From Silurus meridionalis (taxonomy: Eukaryota; Chordata; Actinopteri; Siluriformes; Siluridae): DNA of 64,000 bases. How positions within the stretch are numbered: position 1 is the stretch's first letter; each line of letters opens with the position of its first letter. Position numbers and translations under genes: made by a program. Below are positions 23,661-34,549 of this stretch, one piece after another. Location: NCBI RefSeq assembly GCF_014805685.1, contig NC_060904.1:13085811-13149810 (forward strand), written 5' to 3'. The notes under the pieces were generated by a model. It ran no database searches. It was given only the letters and a program-made list of their open reading frames with translations, and was not told the DNA's origin.

Positions 23661-23942
23661 TGTATGTCTATGTGTGTGTATGTACAGTAGGTCTGTTTTC
23701 AAGGCTCAACCCTTAAATGATCTTCGAGAAAGGTTTTTTTTTTTTTGGCTGTGTTTACTCTCAGAGAAAGTGCTTCTCGCAGTAGTAGCACCGAGGATGC
23801 ACTTAATACACAGCACCAAACTAACCCAAATCCTAACACAGCACAAAACAGCTGAGAAAGTAGGAGAAGAGAAGGTGGCATGCGCCACTTGCTGATCATC
23901 AAAGGTAGCGTTATGCTTAGGCATGCATTGGAAACATTTGGG

Positions 23943-24520
<578 letters not shown>

Positions 24521-24525
24521 CTCAA

Positions 24526-24527
<2 letters not shown>

Positions 24528-24564
<37 letters not shown>
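24528..24564. repeat. (CT)n microsatellite
   Basis: About 18 CT units just after the candidate splice donor. It ends in TCTCCAG, which also looks like a 3' splice site. Confidence 0.96.
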
Positions 24565-24566
<2 letters not shown>

Positions 24567-24706
24567 GATGTACCAGTCAGTGTTTTTCAGGCTGCAAATT
24601 TGGGATTGAATTTATTCGCAAAACTGGCGACGCAGGCAACTCTTGGATACCGCTCCAGACCTCATCCAGGCAGTAACTGCTGGAGCCATAAATGCATTTG
24701 TATTTA

Positions 24707-24744
24707 TAATAAAAAAAGAAAGAAAGAAAAAAAGAAAAGAAAAA
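24707..24744. repeat. A-rich (GAAA)n tract
   Basis: Imperfect AAAGAAAG run in an A-rich stretch. Confidence 0.8.
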
Positions 24745-24886
24745 TGCAGATTCCTGCCCACAGCTCGTCACTCACGGTGGTCATGGAATGATGTTATGTT
24801 TCTTAACACTGAAGGAAGTTAAATGAAATGCAGGACATCCTGCTAATTTTCGGGTCGTTTCAAGATTTGCAGAGGCATTCGTCTTG

Positions 24887-24890
<4 letters not shown>

Positions 24891-24955
<65 letters not shown>
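24891..24955. repeat. (CT)n microsatellite
   Basis: About 30 CT units with a final TTTCTC break. Ser-Leu frame translations are artefacts. Confidence 0.97.
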
Positions 24956-25545
24956 GGATCAAAAGAGAATAAATGTCACTTGGCACTGCAGTTTTAAGTG
25001 GAAAAGACAAACCCTCTCGTATTTACCATGTATAAAAGTCACTTTTCGGACTACATTGATGATAAATCTGTGTGCTCATGTCAGACCTTTTTACAGATTT
25101 TAACACACCTGCAGCGTCCAATGCAAATAACCGATTTTTCTTAAACTCCCGCGGTTAAAACTGAATTGATTGAACACGCTTGCCGGTCGCTGTTCACAAC
25201 CCGTAGTGCTGAAACTCCAAAAGCCCCATACTTAAACGCTTGAAAAAAAGAAAAAAAACTGGACTGCAGTGGACAGACACTTAACCCTGGTGTTCGGTTC
25301 ATTACATAGCAATGGCTTTTCAAATGACCCAGACCAACACTTTAGATTTTACGGCAATAAAACTCTGACATTTGCCAATATGTTGTGTCTATTAAATTCC
25401 TATAAAGTATTTTTGAAAGAAACAAATAAAAGATTGATTGTATTTATAAAACGTGAGGTGTAAATGACTGTGTGAATCTGTTCAGTGTTCTGTTATGGGC
25501 TAGTGGTGTGTTTCAGCCTAAAACCCAACCAACCCCACTAACCCA
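24956..25545. other. Unique DNA next to the CpG-dense segment
   Basis: CpG frequency is still mildly raised around 25145-25215. No reading frame or motif is recognisable. It could be leader or first-intron sequence if the candidate promoter is real. Confidence 0.3.
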
Positions 25546-25549
25546 ACAC

Positions 25550-25930
25550 CACGCTAGGTAGATGTCTTTAGATAAAGTAGCATAAAATGAAGAACCCAAA
25601 CATGTTCCAGTTGACAAAACACAAAGCTGGCTTAATGAAGATATGCTTTAAAAAGGTAGGAGTAGAAGATTTTAAGTGACCTGCTATAGAACTCTGACCT
25701 CAACACCTTTTGGATGAATTGGAACTGTGACTGCACCGCAGACCACCTCAGCCTACATCAGCACAGTGACTTTACTACTGCTTTTGTGACTATATAAGCA
25801 CATCTCCAGAAACACACACTGAGATCTAATGGAACACCTTCACAGAAGAGTGGAAAATATTATCACAGGATATGGAGACTAAATGTGGAATGGGATGCTA
25901 AAAAACCATATAAATCTAAATGTCTATAGA
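25550..25930 (+). mobile_element. Tc1/mariner-derived MITE-like repeat, left-truncated
   Basis: Contains GTAGCATAAAATGAAGAACC, ACATGTTCCAGTTGACAA, AGTGACCTGCTATAGAACTC, TGACCTCAACACCTTTTGG, ACCTTCACAGAAGAGTGG and GGAATGGGATGCTAAAAAAC, in family order. Confidence 0.78.
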
Positions 25931-26129
25931 AGTAACCCTTCAAAAGAATTCATTGGATTGAGAAACTCTTCATGGTTAAACATTTTGTATTTTACTCTTA
26001 TTATTATTACATAAAGAGAGTAACACAAACAAGAACACAAACAGTTCAATAATGCCAGATTTCATTACTTTTCAAAATGATAGATTTAGTGGTTTCTTTA
26101 TTTTTATAAGAAAAGTCAAGAAAAGAGTG

Positions 26130-26600
26130 GAGTGGATGGAGAAGTGTGGCAGTAGTGATCTGTTATAGAATGGTATCTGAGTGTAAGAGAAAGGTTTATA
26201 AATCTGTGGTGAGACCTGCTATGTTGTATGGTTTAGGGAGAGTTTCATTGGGAGTGATGAGTATGGACAGGTTCAGAAATTAGTTTATTAGAGTGACTTT
26301 GCAGGTAGGACATTTTGGAGTCAATGTGAGAGAGGTGCAATTGAGATGGTTTGGTCATGTGTAGAGGAGGGTCTCATGGGGTACATCGGTAGAAGAATGC
26401 TGAGAATGAACCCTCAAGGCAGGTTGAAAAGAGAAAGACCAAAGACAAGTTTTGTGAATAAATCGATGGAACACATGCAGGTGGTTGAAGTGAAAGCAGC
26501 AGATGTAGATGTCAGAGTAATAGTGAGAATATGATGTGGATGATCCACTGTGGCAACCCCTAATGGGAACAACCAAAAGAATAAGATGAAGAAGCATTTA
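26130..26600 (+). pseudogene. RTE-like LINE, carboxyl-terminal ORF remnant and 3' tail
   Basis: Interrupted plus-strand reading gives VVRPAMLYG-like text (GETCYVVWF in frame), MVWSCVEEGLMGYIGRRMLR and GRLKRERPKTSF. This is the usual order at the end of an RTE-clade reverse transcriptase: a LRWYGHV-like block, a GRR(V/M)xRM block, then a GRxRRGRPKxxW block. The DNA tail GATCCACTGTGGCAACCCCT followed by AATGGGAACAACCAAAAGAA matches the remembered 3' end of fish RTE elements. The element is 5'-truncated, with several stops. Only the 3' end of a copy inserted by target-primed reverse transcription remains. Confidence 0.8.
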
Positions 26601-26604
26601 ATAT

Positions 26605-27049
26605 ATGCATCTAAATCCAGGTTTATTTACTGTCCTGCTAGGATTTTAACTATATTAGTTGGCTTGGAAATCTTATATGGAGTATAAGTTATTTAGGGCT
26701 GTTTACAAATCACTGAGTGATCTATTAATAATACAAGTGATACTGCTCTGGGAAATAATAATTGAATGTTGTTTTTTTGCCAACAACATCTAAATAAGCA
26801 GTTAAAGTTCAGAAGACATGAATGGATTTCATGGGTTATGTTTATCAGAACATCTAATAAAGCTCTAATAAAGTCTAGTTAGTATTCAGTGTCAGACATG
26901 TGAGGAACATGCTAAATGCTAGAACATATTAAATCGATTGAAAATCAATCAATTAATAAAAAGACTTTTCATACATATATCTTTTTTTCTTTAGAATTGT
27001 TTGTATTTCCACACAAAAAAAACAACGATCATTTAAAGCATGAACGAGT
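26605..27049. other. AT-rich DNA, nothing recognised
   Basis: No feature supported. Confidence 0.35.
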
Positions 27050-27262
27050 AAAATGTCCTCGTCATTTATTGCATGCTTTCTGGGTCCTTGTGGAAGAAAG
27101 ATTTTTATGCTGAAGGCTTAGCAATTAGTTTTCTTTTTTTTTTTGCATGCTTTTTTAAACTGAATGCTTTGAATGCTTCTTTGATTAGGCATCCTCCCAA
27201 GGGTGCTTAACTTATGAAGCATTTAAAAATAAGGAAGCAAATTTCCCAATGGGTGTGTATGG
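27050..27262 (+). repeat. Right member of a diverged direct duplication
   Basis: Partner of 23456-23660, in the same orientation and order. A (TG)n/G-rich tract follows at 27260-27320, while the left member is followed by a shorter TGTGTGTATG run. Confidence 0.6.
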
Positions 27263-27984
27263 TGTGTGTGTGTGTGTGTTGGGGGTTGGGGGGTTATTTG
27301 TGTGTGTGGGTGTGTGTTCGTTTTTGAGCTGCCTTTTCACTACTTTAACGGTTTTCTCTCGTAAAAGCTAAATGAACAGACAAGAAAGTGTCTCTTAGTT
27401 TGTTTAATCACATTTCAGTGACTATTAGGACCAGATCTGATTAAAATGGTTTAGTTGTACTGACAGATTCAAAGTCCAAAGCAAAAAACAAAGGTCTGAG
27501 CCAAGAAAAGGCATTTGGTTAGATGATATAGGAAAGGTTTAAGGATCACAAAATGGGAAAACAAACAAGAGTTGAAAGCCAATGGGTCAAGGATGTGATA
27601 AGCTAGGATACATCACTTTTTACAGCATAGTCCTCCTAATCAGCCAGGTTTTTTTTAGTCATCAAACAGATTGCAGAAATACTGCATATTTCTTGGTAAG
27701 CTAGCTTCAGTTGACTGTTGGCCTGGGGGGTAATAGCCAAAGGTGAGGCTGACATCACTTTAAGTTTCTCTATGAAATTGTTCCACATTTAAGCGATGAA
27801 TTGTACCTTGGTCACTTTTGGCAAACCATATTATAAGAAGACATTATTCAAAATTAGTTCTGCAGCTTCACAGACTGCAAGTATCTTAGGCAGTGAAATC
27901 AGGCAGATGGGTTTGAAAAATATAATTATAATCCCCAGGTTGACAGTCTAATCTTGGGAGGCCTGGAGATGAGTCTAGAGGTTA
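27263..27984. other. Unique DNA, nothing recognised
   Basis: TG-rich stretch to about 27320, then unique sequence with no recognisable gene. Confidence 0.35.
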
Positions 27985-28035
27985 CTTTAACCCTTAAAGT
28001 TGCTCTGGATAAGGGCACCTGCCAAATGTTGCTAT
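27985..28035 (+). mobile_element. SINE 3' end fragment
   Basis: TTGCTCTGGATAAGGGCACC then TGCCAAATGTTGCTATAA matches the tail of the SINE at 63200-63375. No head is visible. Confidence 0.55.
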
Positions 28036-28550
28036 AATTGTTTTGCTGTGGTAAGAATGGTTGATGTAGTTGTCGTCTCAAAAATAATAAAAAAAAAAAA
28101 TTCTGAATACAACAATGTAATCCAAAACACACTCAAAATGCTTGGGCACAATAATATGTCTATTTAAGTGTACAAATAATGCAGTTATTTTTTATTTATT
28201 TAAACTTTTTTTTAAAGTAAATAATGGATCTGGGTGGTCCAATTCAAATCTAAATCTTTGTGGAACTTATTGACTGTTTCCCCTCAGATCATAATGGGAC
28301 TGTAAATGAGTATTTTATTAAAGCCAGGATCTCTCGGAGGGTTAGGTCGTAAAGCCAATAAGACTATAGATAAAGGACTACTTGACAGTGCTTGCATGAA
28401 CTGTAAGACAAAATACATGTGGTGTGATACAGGTAATTACATTAACGTTGTAAAAATATTGACCTTTCCTCAAGAGATTATATCTAGACCTAGTGATTTC
28501 CAATATTCGCCATGTTGCCTTGGACTTTATTGGATTTAAGTAGACAGTGT
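28036..28550. other. AT-rich DNA, nothing recognised
   Basis: No feature supported. The 77-codon plus frame and 100-codon minus frame overlap each other and have no recognised domain. Confidence 0.35.
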
Positions 28551-28551
28551 C

Positions 28552-28905
28552 ACATTGGTAGTATTGTTGCCTCCTTGGATCAATTATGACCTTGGGTCTA
28601 TGTGGAAATTTGCATGTATACCCAGTGTATGTGTGCGTTTTTTCCTGATTCACCAGTTTCCACCGAAATCCCAAAGACAAGTTAGAAGGTTTTTTGAATA
28701 CCAGTGGATTGCTTATGATAAATTGCTTCCAGTTGTGAATGAGTGTGTGTGCACGGTGCTTTGGTATGTAGTGATGTCCTATCAGTGGTGTGTTTTCCCC
28801 TCATCCCTTAGTGTTCCTTCGAAAGACTCTTGATCTATCATGACCCTGACCAGAAAAGCAGAAAGGTCATAGTGTGACTGAACTGACAATCAATGAGTAC
28901 ACATA
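28552..28905 (+). repeat. Diverged dispersed fish repeat (ACCCTGACCAG-tailed)
   Basis: Ordered words fit a common fish interspersed repeat: TCTATGTGGAAATTTGCATG, TATGTGTGCGTTTTTTCCTG, GTTTCCACCGAAATCCCAAA, AATTGCTTCCAGTTGTGAAT, GAGTGTGTGTGCACGGTGCT, TAGTGATGTCCTATCAGTGG and GACCCTGACCAGAAAAGC. The copy is old. I do not recall a family name. Confidence 0.7.
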
Positions 28906-29418
28906 AGAATTGAAAGAACGAATAAAATGTCAATAATTGAATGTGGAGAGACTGAAATGAGACACATTTATTATGTTCATTCAACAATTTCAGGATGGTG
29001 TTAGAACAAAATCTGGCAAGCAGAAAGTAACACATTGAGGCATTGACTTTCAGTCAAAAAAAAGTCATAGCATTAGATTAACCCTTTCTACTACAAATAT
29101 AACATCGTACACACTGAATGTCTGAGAAAATTTCCCAAGGACAATATGTGGCAGAAAGGGCTTGGCTTATAGACTCTCTCCTGGTACTTTGAGCTGTCTT
29201 AATAGAACTAGTGATATGTCCTGGGGCTTTCAGAAAACTCAAGACACCTCATGCCACTAAAGAAAGCTTTTTCCTCTGGTGATTCATACGTGACACACCA
29301 ACTTTATAAATCTACGAGCAGTAAAATCATCTGCAGTATTTGTCATCATTACACAGACCAAGTCTAAACCTTTTCTATAGATTTTATAATTCATACAGTT
29401 GTAAATGTTTTTATATAT

Positions 29419-29640
29419 TAGGGCTGTCAATCAATTCAAATATTTATTCGCGATTAATCGCCTGATTTGCATTGCAACTTAATCGCACATTTTTATCTGT
29501 CCTAAATGTACATTAAATTAATACTTTTCAAGTTTTTAATACTCTAATCAACATGGGCATTGGCAAATATGGATGCTTTATGCAAATGTATGTTTATTAT
29601 TGAAACCATACTCATTATTAATTGTATTTCTATTTAATCT
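29419..29640 (+). mobile_element. hAT-like nonautonomous DNA transposon, left end
   Basis: Starts TAGGGCTGTCAATCAATTC, then CGCGATTAATCGCCTGATTT, CTTAATCGCACATTTTTATC, TGTCCTAAATGTACATTAAA and AATCAACATGGGCATTGGCA, in the order of a widespread fish hAT repeat as I remember it. No right end or target duplication was found. Confidence 0.6.
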
Positions 29641-29739
29641 ACACTCAGTACCCTATAATCATAAAGTGAAAACTAAATTCTAAAAATGTCTGTAAAATCT
29701 AAAAATATTTGAGATAATATTTCAGAGACCTGAAAGTGG

Positions 29740-30135
29740 ATGACCACTGTTAGTCCTAATCCAACCTGTCCCAGCTTGAGAGGATTTGCCTTAAAGAAGA
29801 GAGGTTACATTATGGTATAGTGTTTTGTACTTATGGTTCTTTGCAACAAACGTTCGGGGTGAAAGGTATATTGAATCCACATGGCTACCATTCAATATTT
29901 CCATCTTGTTCCACTTTTAAATATGGCTAATTTCAACCAACTTTATTATACAACAAGACAGTGAGCTAAAGCATATGTACAACCTCTATAAGTGATATGT
30001 AGAGAAAAAATGGCTGGAGTGTTTTTATTATGGAATGGCCTGCCCAGTCACCGCACCCAAATCCTATCAAACTGCTCTGGGATGAACTACATCGCAACAG
30101 CCATGGCAAGTATTTTAGCAGAATGTTGGATATTT
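29740..30135 (+). pseudogene. Tc1-like transposase fossil
   Basis: The clearest part is near 30025-30110. It reads MEWPAQSPHPNPI in the plus strand, then LLWDELHRNS, the decayed signature around the catalytic Glu of Tc1-like transposases. Upstream, TACAACAAGACAGTGAGC may be the QQD block. The reading is broken by stops. No ends are visible. It abuts the target duplication of the hAT block that begins at 30147. Confidence 0.65.
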
Positions 30136-30138
30136 AAT

Positions 30139-30146
30139 GTGTAGCA
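30139..30146. repeat. 8-bp target-site duplication, left
   Basis: GTGTAGCA. The identical octamer is at 32862-32869, just outside the other hAT-like end. Confidence 0.6.
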
Positions 30147-30529
30147 CATAGGTTTTTAACCAGGGGTCCACAGCACTACTGCAGTGGGTCTGCTAAATAA
30201 TGTTGAATCACAAATAATTTTTTTATTATACAAAATAAACATGGGTAATAACAACAAAGATAAAATATTAAATAAAATCAAAAAATTATAATTACATTAA
30301 CGTTCTATTCAACTTTAAGTTAAAGTGCATGTTAATGTATAATAGTCCACCTGATAGTAAAAGAAAAGTTTATAGAACTGCAAATCAATTAAAATAAAAG
30401 ACAAACATGAACAACTTAATACATTTAGATTTTGATCGCAAAATATTTGTTTTTTATGAATAAATCCTTTCGAAAGATTTTAAATCATATAAAAATATAC
30501 AGACAAGGATGCATGTGACGGAAATGCAT

Positions 30530-30720
30530 TGGCATGGTGGCTCAGTAGTAAGGTGCTGGGTTACTGATTGGAAGGTTGGGGGTTCAAGCCCCGGTTTTGC
30601 CAAGATGCCACTTTTGGGCTTTTGCGCTCTGACCTCAGCTTTCCAAGCAAGCTGGGATATGCGAAGAATTAATTTCACTGTGCTGTAATGTATATGTGAC
30701 AATTAAAGGCTATTCTATTA
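30530..30720 (+). mobile_element. tRNA-derived SINE, well preserved
   Basis: Box A (GGTGGCTCAGTAGTAAGG) and box B (GGGGGTTCAAGCCCCGG) are intact. The body has TTTTGCCAAGATGCCACTTT and TTGCGCTCTGACCTCAGCTT. The 3' part has GCTGGGATATGCGAAGAATT, AATTTCACTGTGCTGTAATG and TATATGTGACAATTAAAGGC. It is the youngest-looking SINE in the window, though the middle is shortened. Confidence 0.85.
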
Positions 30721-30785
30721 TATGTACAATAACAATATAGCTCTAATTGTCTTAACATAATATAACTAGCGTAATATGATTATGA

Positions 30786-32570
30786 ACATACATGTCGACC
30801 AAGGTGGCAGCACGTGCACAGCTATCAGCAAACAACAGTCTGCACTCCTGTAGGAGCTTTCATCATTGCTGGAGACTTCAACCACTCCAACCTGAGATCT
30901 GTACTATCAAAATCTTTTTATAATGTCTCCTGCTGTACCAAAAGGGATAACACACTGGATCAGGAATATACAAACATACCCAAGGCTTACAAGACCATTC
31001 CCCCTCCCCCATTTGGGTCAGTCTGATCACCTCTGTTTGTTTCACGCTACCAAAATACACACCACTGATTAAACGAGTAAAATCAGCTGTGAGGACAGTG
31101 AAGGTAAGGACAGAAGGGGCCATTTCTTCTCTACAGCAACAGCTTCAGGATACTGACTGAAACATATCTGTCTCACAGGCTCACACAGACATGGACATCT
31201 ACACATCATCTGTTTTGGACCATATCAGCACGTGCATTAACAATGTCATAGGATATAGGACGTTGCACCTCAATTGCTGACTCTTCTACTGCTCACAGAC
31301 CACTATCACTCTTAACAACAGGTGTCTATTTAGCATTTAGCAAAGTGGGCGCATGCAAGGTAGCTGGTTCGGATGGCATACCGGGATGTGTGCCCAGTTC
31401 ATGTGCTGTTCAACTGGCTCAGGTCTTCATTGACATTTTCAACCTGTCACTGGCCCAAGCCATGGTTCCTACATGCCTAAAGACTACAACCATCATACCA
31501 GTGCCTAAGCAGTCAGCTGCAGAATGTCTGAATGATGTTTGCCAGGTTGCACTCACCCCTATTGTTATGAAGTGCTTTCAGAAACTGGTTCTGAATCACC
31601 TCACTGTGGGCCTACCACCTTCAATGGACCCACACCAGTTTGCAGGATGCAGTTTCCACGGCTCTTCATTCAGCCCTTCTGGATAAAAACAACACATACA
31701 TCAGAATGCTGTTCATTGATTTTAGTTCTGCATTCAATAAAGTCATAGCCACAATACTGATCACCAAGATCACTTACCTGGGTATCTGCACCTCCACATG
31801 CAGATGGATTCTACACTTTTACCAACAGACCTTAATATGATAGGTTGGGCAAATAGGTATCCTCAACCCTAATTCTGAACACCAACGAAAGAGCTTATTG
31901 TGAACTTTCAGAAATCTAACAGCAGGAAACACTCCCCAGTCTACATCAATTAAACTGTTGTAAAGAGGGTCTCCAACTTTAAGTTCTTGGGAGTTTACAT
32001 CGCTAAGGATCTGTCCTGGCACCAGAACACTTCAGCTCTGGTTAAGAACTGTACTTCTTGAGGAGTCTTTAGAAAGCTTATCTGTCCCCAGGGATTCTAG
32101 CGAGTTTTTACTGCTGCATCATCGAGAGCCTCCTGACCAACTCCATCACTGTATGGTATGAAGGCTCCACTGTGTGTAAATGTAAAGCCCTGCAAATGGT
32201 CGTCAAAACAGCCCAACGGATCACTGGCACCCAACTACCTGCCACTGAAGACCTTCACCACAGCAGATGTCTGCGCAGAGCTCACAACATCATCAAGGAC
32301 TCTTCATATCCCAGTCAAACTGTGTAACCTCCTTCCATCAAGAAGGACATACAGGAACATACGCACCAGAACCAGCCGGTTCAGGGTTAATTTTTTTTCC
32401 ATCCACCATTACACTACTGAACTCTACACTACACTGTTAGAATATTTTATAAACACTGTGTATAACTTTTGTACAGTTGTACTTACAATGTACAAAATTG
32501 CATATTGTAAATTTATATACTACTTATTCTCTACACATATTGTGCCTTACATGGATAATATTTAACATAT
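30786..32570 (+). pseudogene. L2/CR1-superfamily-like LINE, decayed endonuclease-RT ORF
   Basis: Domains appear in order on the plus strand. Endonuclease: IIAGDFNHSNLRSVL at about 30865, then [28 protein letters not shown] at about 31360, [44 protein letters not shown], then [13 protein letters not shown] at about 31705. The palm motif with the catalytic Asp pair is missing; the text jumps to KFLGVYIAKDLSWHQN near 31980. The carboxyl end reads ITGTQLPA-like text, then NLLPSRRTYRNIRTRTSRFR at about 32320-32385. There are many stops and at least two internal deletions. It is inactive. The L2/CR1 assignment is from motif memory. Confidence 0.85.
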
Positions 32571-32769
32571 AATGTATGTGAATTTATCTACTCATTACAT
32601 ACATCCTAGCTAATATTTTAGATACTGTATATGTATATATACTTGGTGTACTTACTTATCAGCTTTCGCACATTTTTCACTGTCTTAGACTTATAACTAT
32701 TTATTTTTAGTACTTTCTTAACATTGTCTGCTGCTATTGCTTTTTGATTGGTTTCTGTTAATATCAGTG
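32571..32769 (+). mobile_element. Probable 3' untranslated tail of the LINE
   Basis: AT-rich text (TATATACTTGGTGTACTTAC, TTATAACTATTTATTTTTAG and CTGCTGCTATTGCTTTTTGA) follows the ORF remnant and resembles tails of fish LINEs of this kind. The end is not sharp. Confidence 0.4.
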
Positions 32770-32861
32770 GCTGTGTTTGACACATTTTGCATCAGGGGTC
32801 CCTGCCCCATGCCAATCTCTCCTAAGGGATCCTTGACCTAAAAAAATGTTGAAGACTCCTG

Positions 32862-32869
32862 GTGTAGCA
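32862..32869. repeat. 8-bp target-site duplication, right
   Basis: GTGTAGCA, identical to 30139-30146. Confidence 0.6.
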
Positions 32870-32889
32870 TGTTTTTAAAAAAAATTCTT

Positions 32890-33320
32890 ACATTAACTAT
32901 GTTGGCTTTTCTAGCTTTCTGGCTTAATTAACCACTTACATTTAGCTTTGTTTACCCTATTTTTTCTCGCTACTACTCACAATTTAATGTCTCATTTGCA
33001 GGTGAGAAAAAAAGTCTTTCTTTTTTACTTTTAATGGTTGACATACTGTATGGCCTTATATGAAATCGACACTTTTTGCTGCTTACATATCATGTGCAGA
33101 TGCATAAAGGTTCGCCTTAAATTAGCAAAAGCATATTTTAACTGGATTTTAATCATGAAACAAACTGAGCCTGGAGTGAACTGTTTGGCTAAATAAGCAA
33201 ACTATTTCAAATAAACCTGGATTTTATTAGCACACTCTGTGGAATACCTCCCAGACTGGGGTCAGAACACAGAGCCTGGGGTAATTTATAATGCAAAACA
33301 GGGACAATTTGTAGACAACA
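32890..33320 (+). repeat. Duplicated block, copy 1
   Basis: Matches 34550-34975 in order at an offset of about 1660 bp: CATTAACTATGTTGGCT, CACAATTTAATG, ATTTGCAGGTGAGAAAAAAA, CTTTTAATGGTTGACATA, GGATTTTATTAGCACACTCT, GGAATACCTCCCAGACT and CAGGGACAATTTGTAGACAA. It is clearly diverged between copies. The class is unknown. Confidence 0.8.
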
Positions 33321-33520
33321 GCGATAGAGGAAGCACACACATTGCTACATCAGCCTTTTAAAGGTTCTACAATGCATCAATGAGACAAGGTACAAGTAGG
33401 AGCTATCGGACCACAGACACCTAGCCCTGGCCCTGATTAAAACCAGTCACCCGAGGCCCACTAGCAGAAGATGTTCTACCCTTTCCTTTTTCATCAATGT
33501 AGGTGGACAGTTGCAAATAT

Positions 33521-33784
33521 TGTCAGGAAAAATTTCAACTTGCATTACAAGAAAGTCACACTTTAGTATTTTATTCAATAGGAGAGAGAGAGCACCCAGC
33601 ACTCAGCACCACCCCCCCATTTTCACTCACTCCCCGTCCGATCTTCAGTTCACTGGACTTCCCATGTTCCGGATTATACCTGTTTTCCGGTTTGTGCTTC
33701 TACCTAAGCTCCTGTTTTGTGTACTAAGCCAAATAAAGCGTGTTGACTGCATTCTGGTCTCCGACTCCTGATCTGAGCCTGACA
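33521..33784 (+). mobile_element. Candidate LTR (solo or truncated)
   Basis: Begins TGTCAGG and ends CCTGACA, a 7-bp inverted repeat with canonical TG...CA ends. A poly(A) signal, AATAAAG, lies at 33732, about 50 bp from the end, followed by CTGCATTCTGGTCTCCGACT and CCTGATCTGAGCCTGACA. That text resembles the 3' end of fish Gypsy-type LTRs. The flanks (AATAT and CAGTG) do not form a target duplication, and no primer binding site is clear. Confidence 0.45.
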
Positions 33785-34549
33785 CAGTGGTTCTCTCATA
33801 CCTATAGCAGACACTGCAACAGATTCTATTTCCCATCTGTAACAACATTATATTCCAGCTCCTCCAACTTTTAAATGAGCACACCTGATTTCAATCACCC
33901 ACATTATTAAAAAAATAGACTCCGATATCACACAAACTGCCAAGAATTGCTTTACGAACTTTTTCCTGACGTGCCAAGACCTTTAGTTAATGCTATTTCA
34001 GATTTGACCTTAGATTCACAGATTTTAGTCTTAATCTAGACTAATTTTTGTTTGCTGATTGCCTAAACATTCTCTGTTTTTTGTTATTTTTTGGCATTGC
34101 ACATGCCTGACATTTTTCACCCTGATTTGATATTCCTGTTTTTGATAATATAAGGATTTCATTTGCAACTGCATCTATTTTCTGCTCATGACATCTTGTT
34201 TATTATCATAATATGATTTTATATTGTGCAGACTACTAAACTTTGACATTGGGAAGTTTTTTTTTTTTTTTTTTGTAGATATGCTAAATGAAAATATACA
34301 AAAAAAAAATACAGTATTCAGAAAATGATGAAACCCTGTATGAAATTGGTTAATGTATAACATAGTAATAATATGTGCATTGAAAAATGAAGGTGAACAT
34401 TGTTTGCGTCCATTGTTTGTTCCTTTATAGAAGTTGATTCCTTTATATAAAGACTAAAGTATGTTATGCATGATTACTTGTATCTAAGTTTTATTAAATA
34501 ATTTCAATGAAATTTTAATGGAATATGTTTCAAATATTATTTTTAGACA
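33785..34549. other. AT-rich DNA between duplicated blocks
   Basis: No gene. A poly(T) run lies at 34258-34274 and an A run near 34301. Nothing else is recognisable. Confidence 0.35.

Larger units (their letters stand above)
30147..32861 (+). mobile_element. hAT (Charlie-like) bounded block holding a SINE and a LINE
   Basis: The left end reads CATAGGTTTTTAACCAGGGG. The right end, read on the minus strand, is CAGGAGTCTTCAACATTTTT. Both fit the hAT-Charlie terminal form (CAGxGGTxTTxAAC) with a few changes. Exact 8-bp repeats (GTGTAGCA) lie immediately outside, the length expected for hAT. The visible hAT-derived parts are about 30147-30527 and 32770-32861. Between them sit a tRNA-derived SINE and a LINE remnant, apparently later insertions. 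No hAT transposase is visible. Confidence 0.55.

Noticed and set aside
30530..30610. Possible tRNA gene at the head of a SINE
   Set aside because: Good box A and B, but it continues into the SINE body and tail with no tRNA 3' half.
33521..33784. Endogenous retrovirus
   Set aside because: Only an LTR-like segment is present, with no gag, pol or env text around it, so nothing beyond a candidate LTR is claimed.
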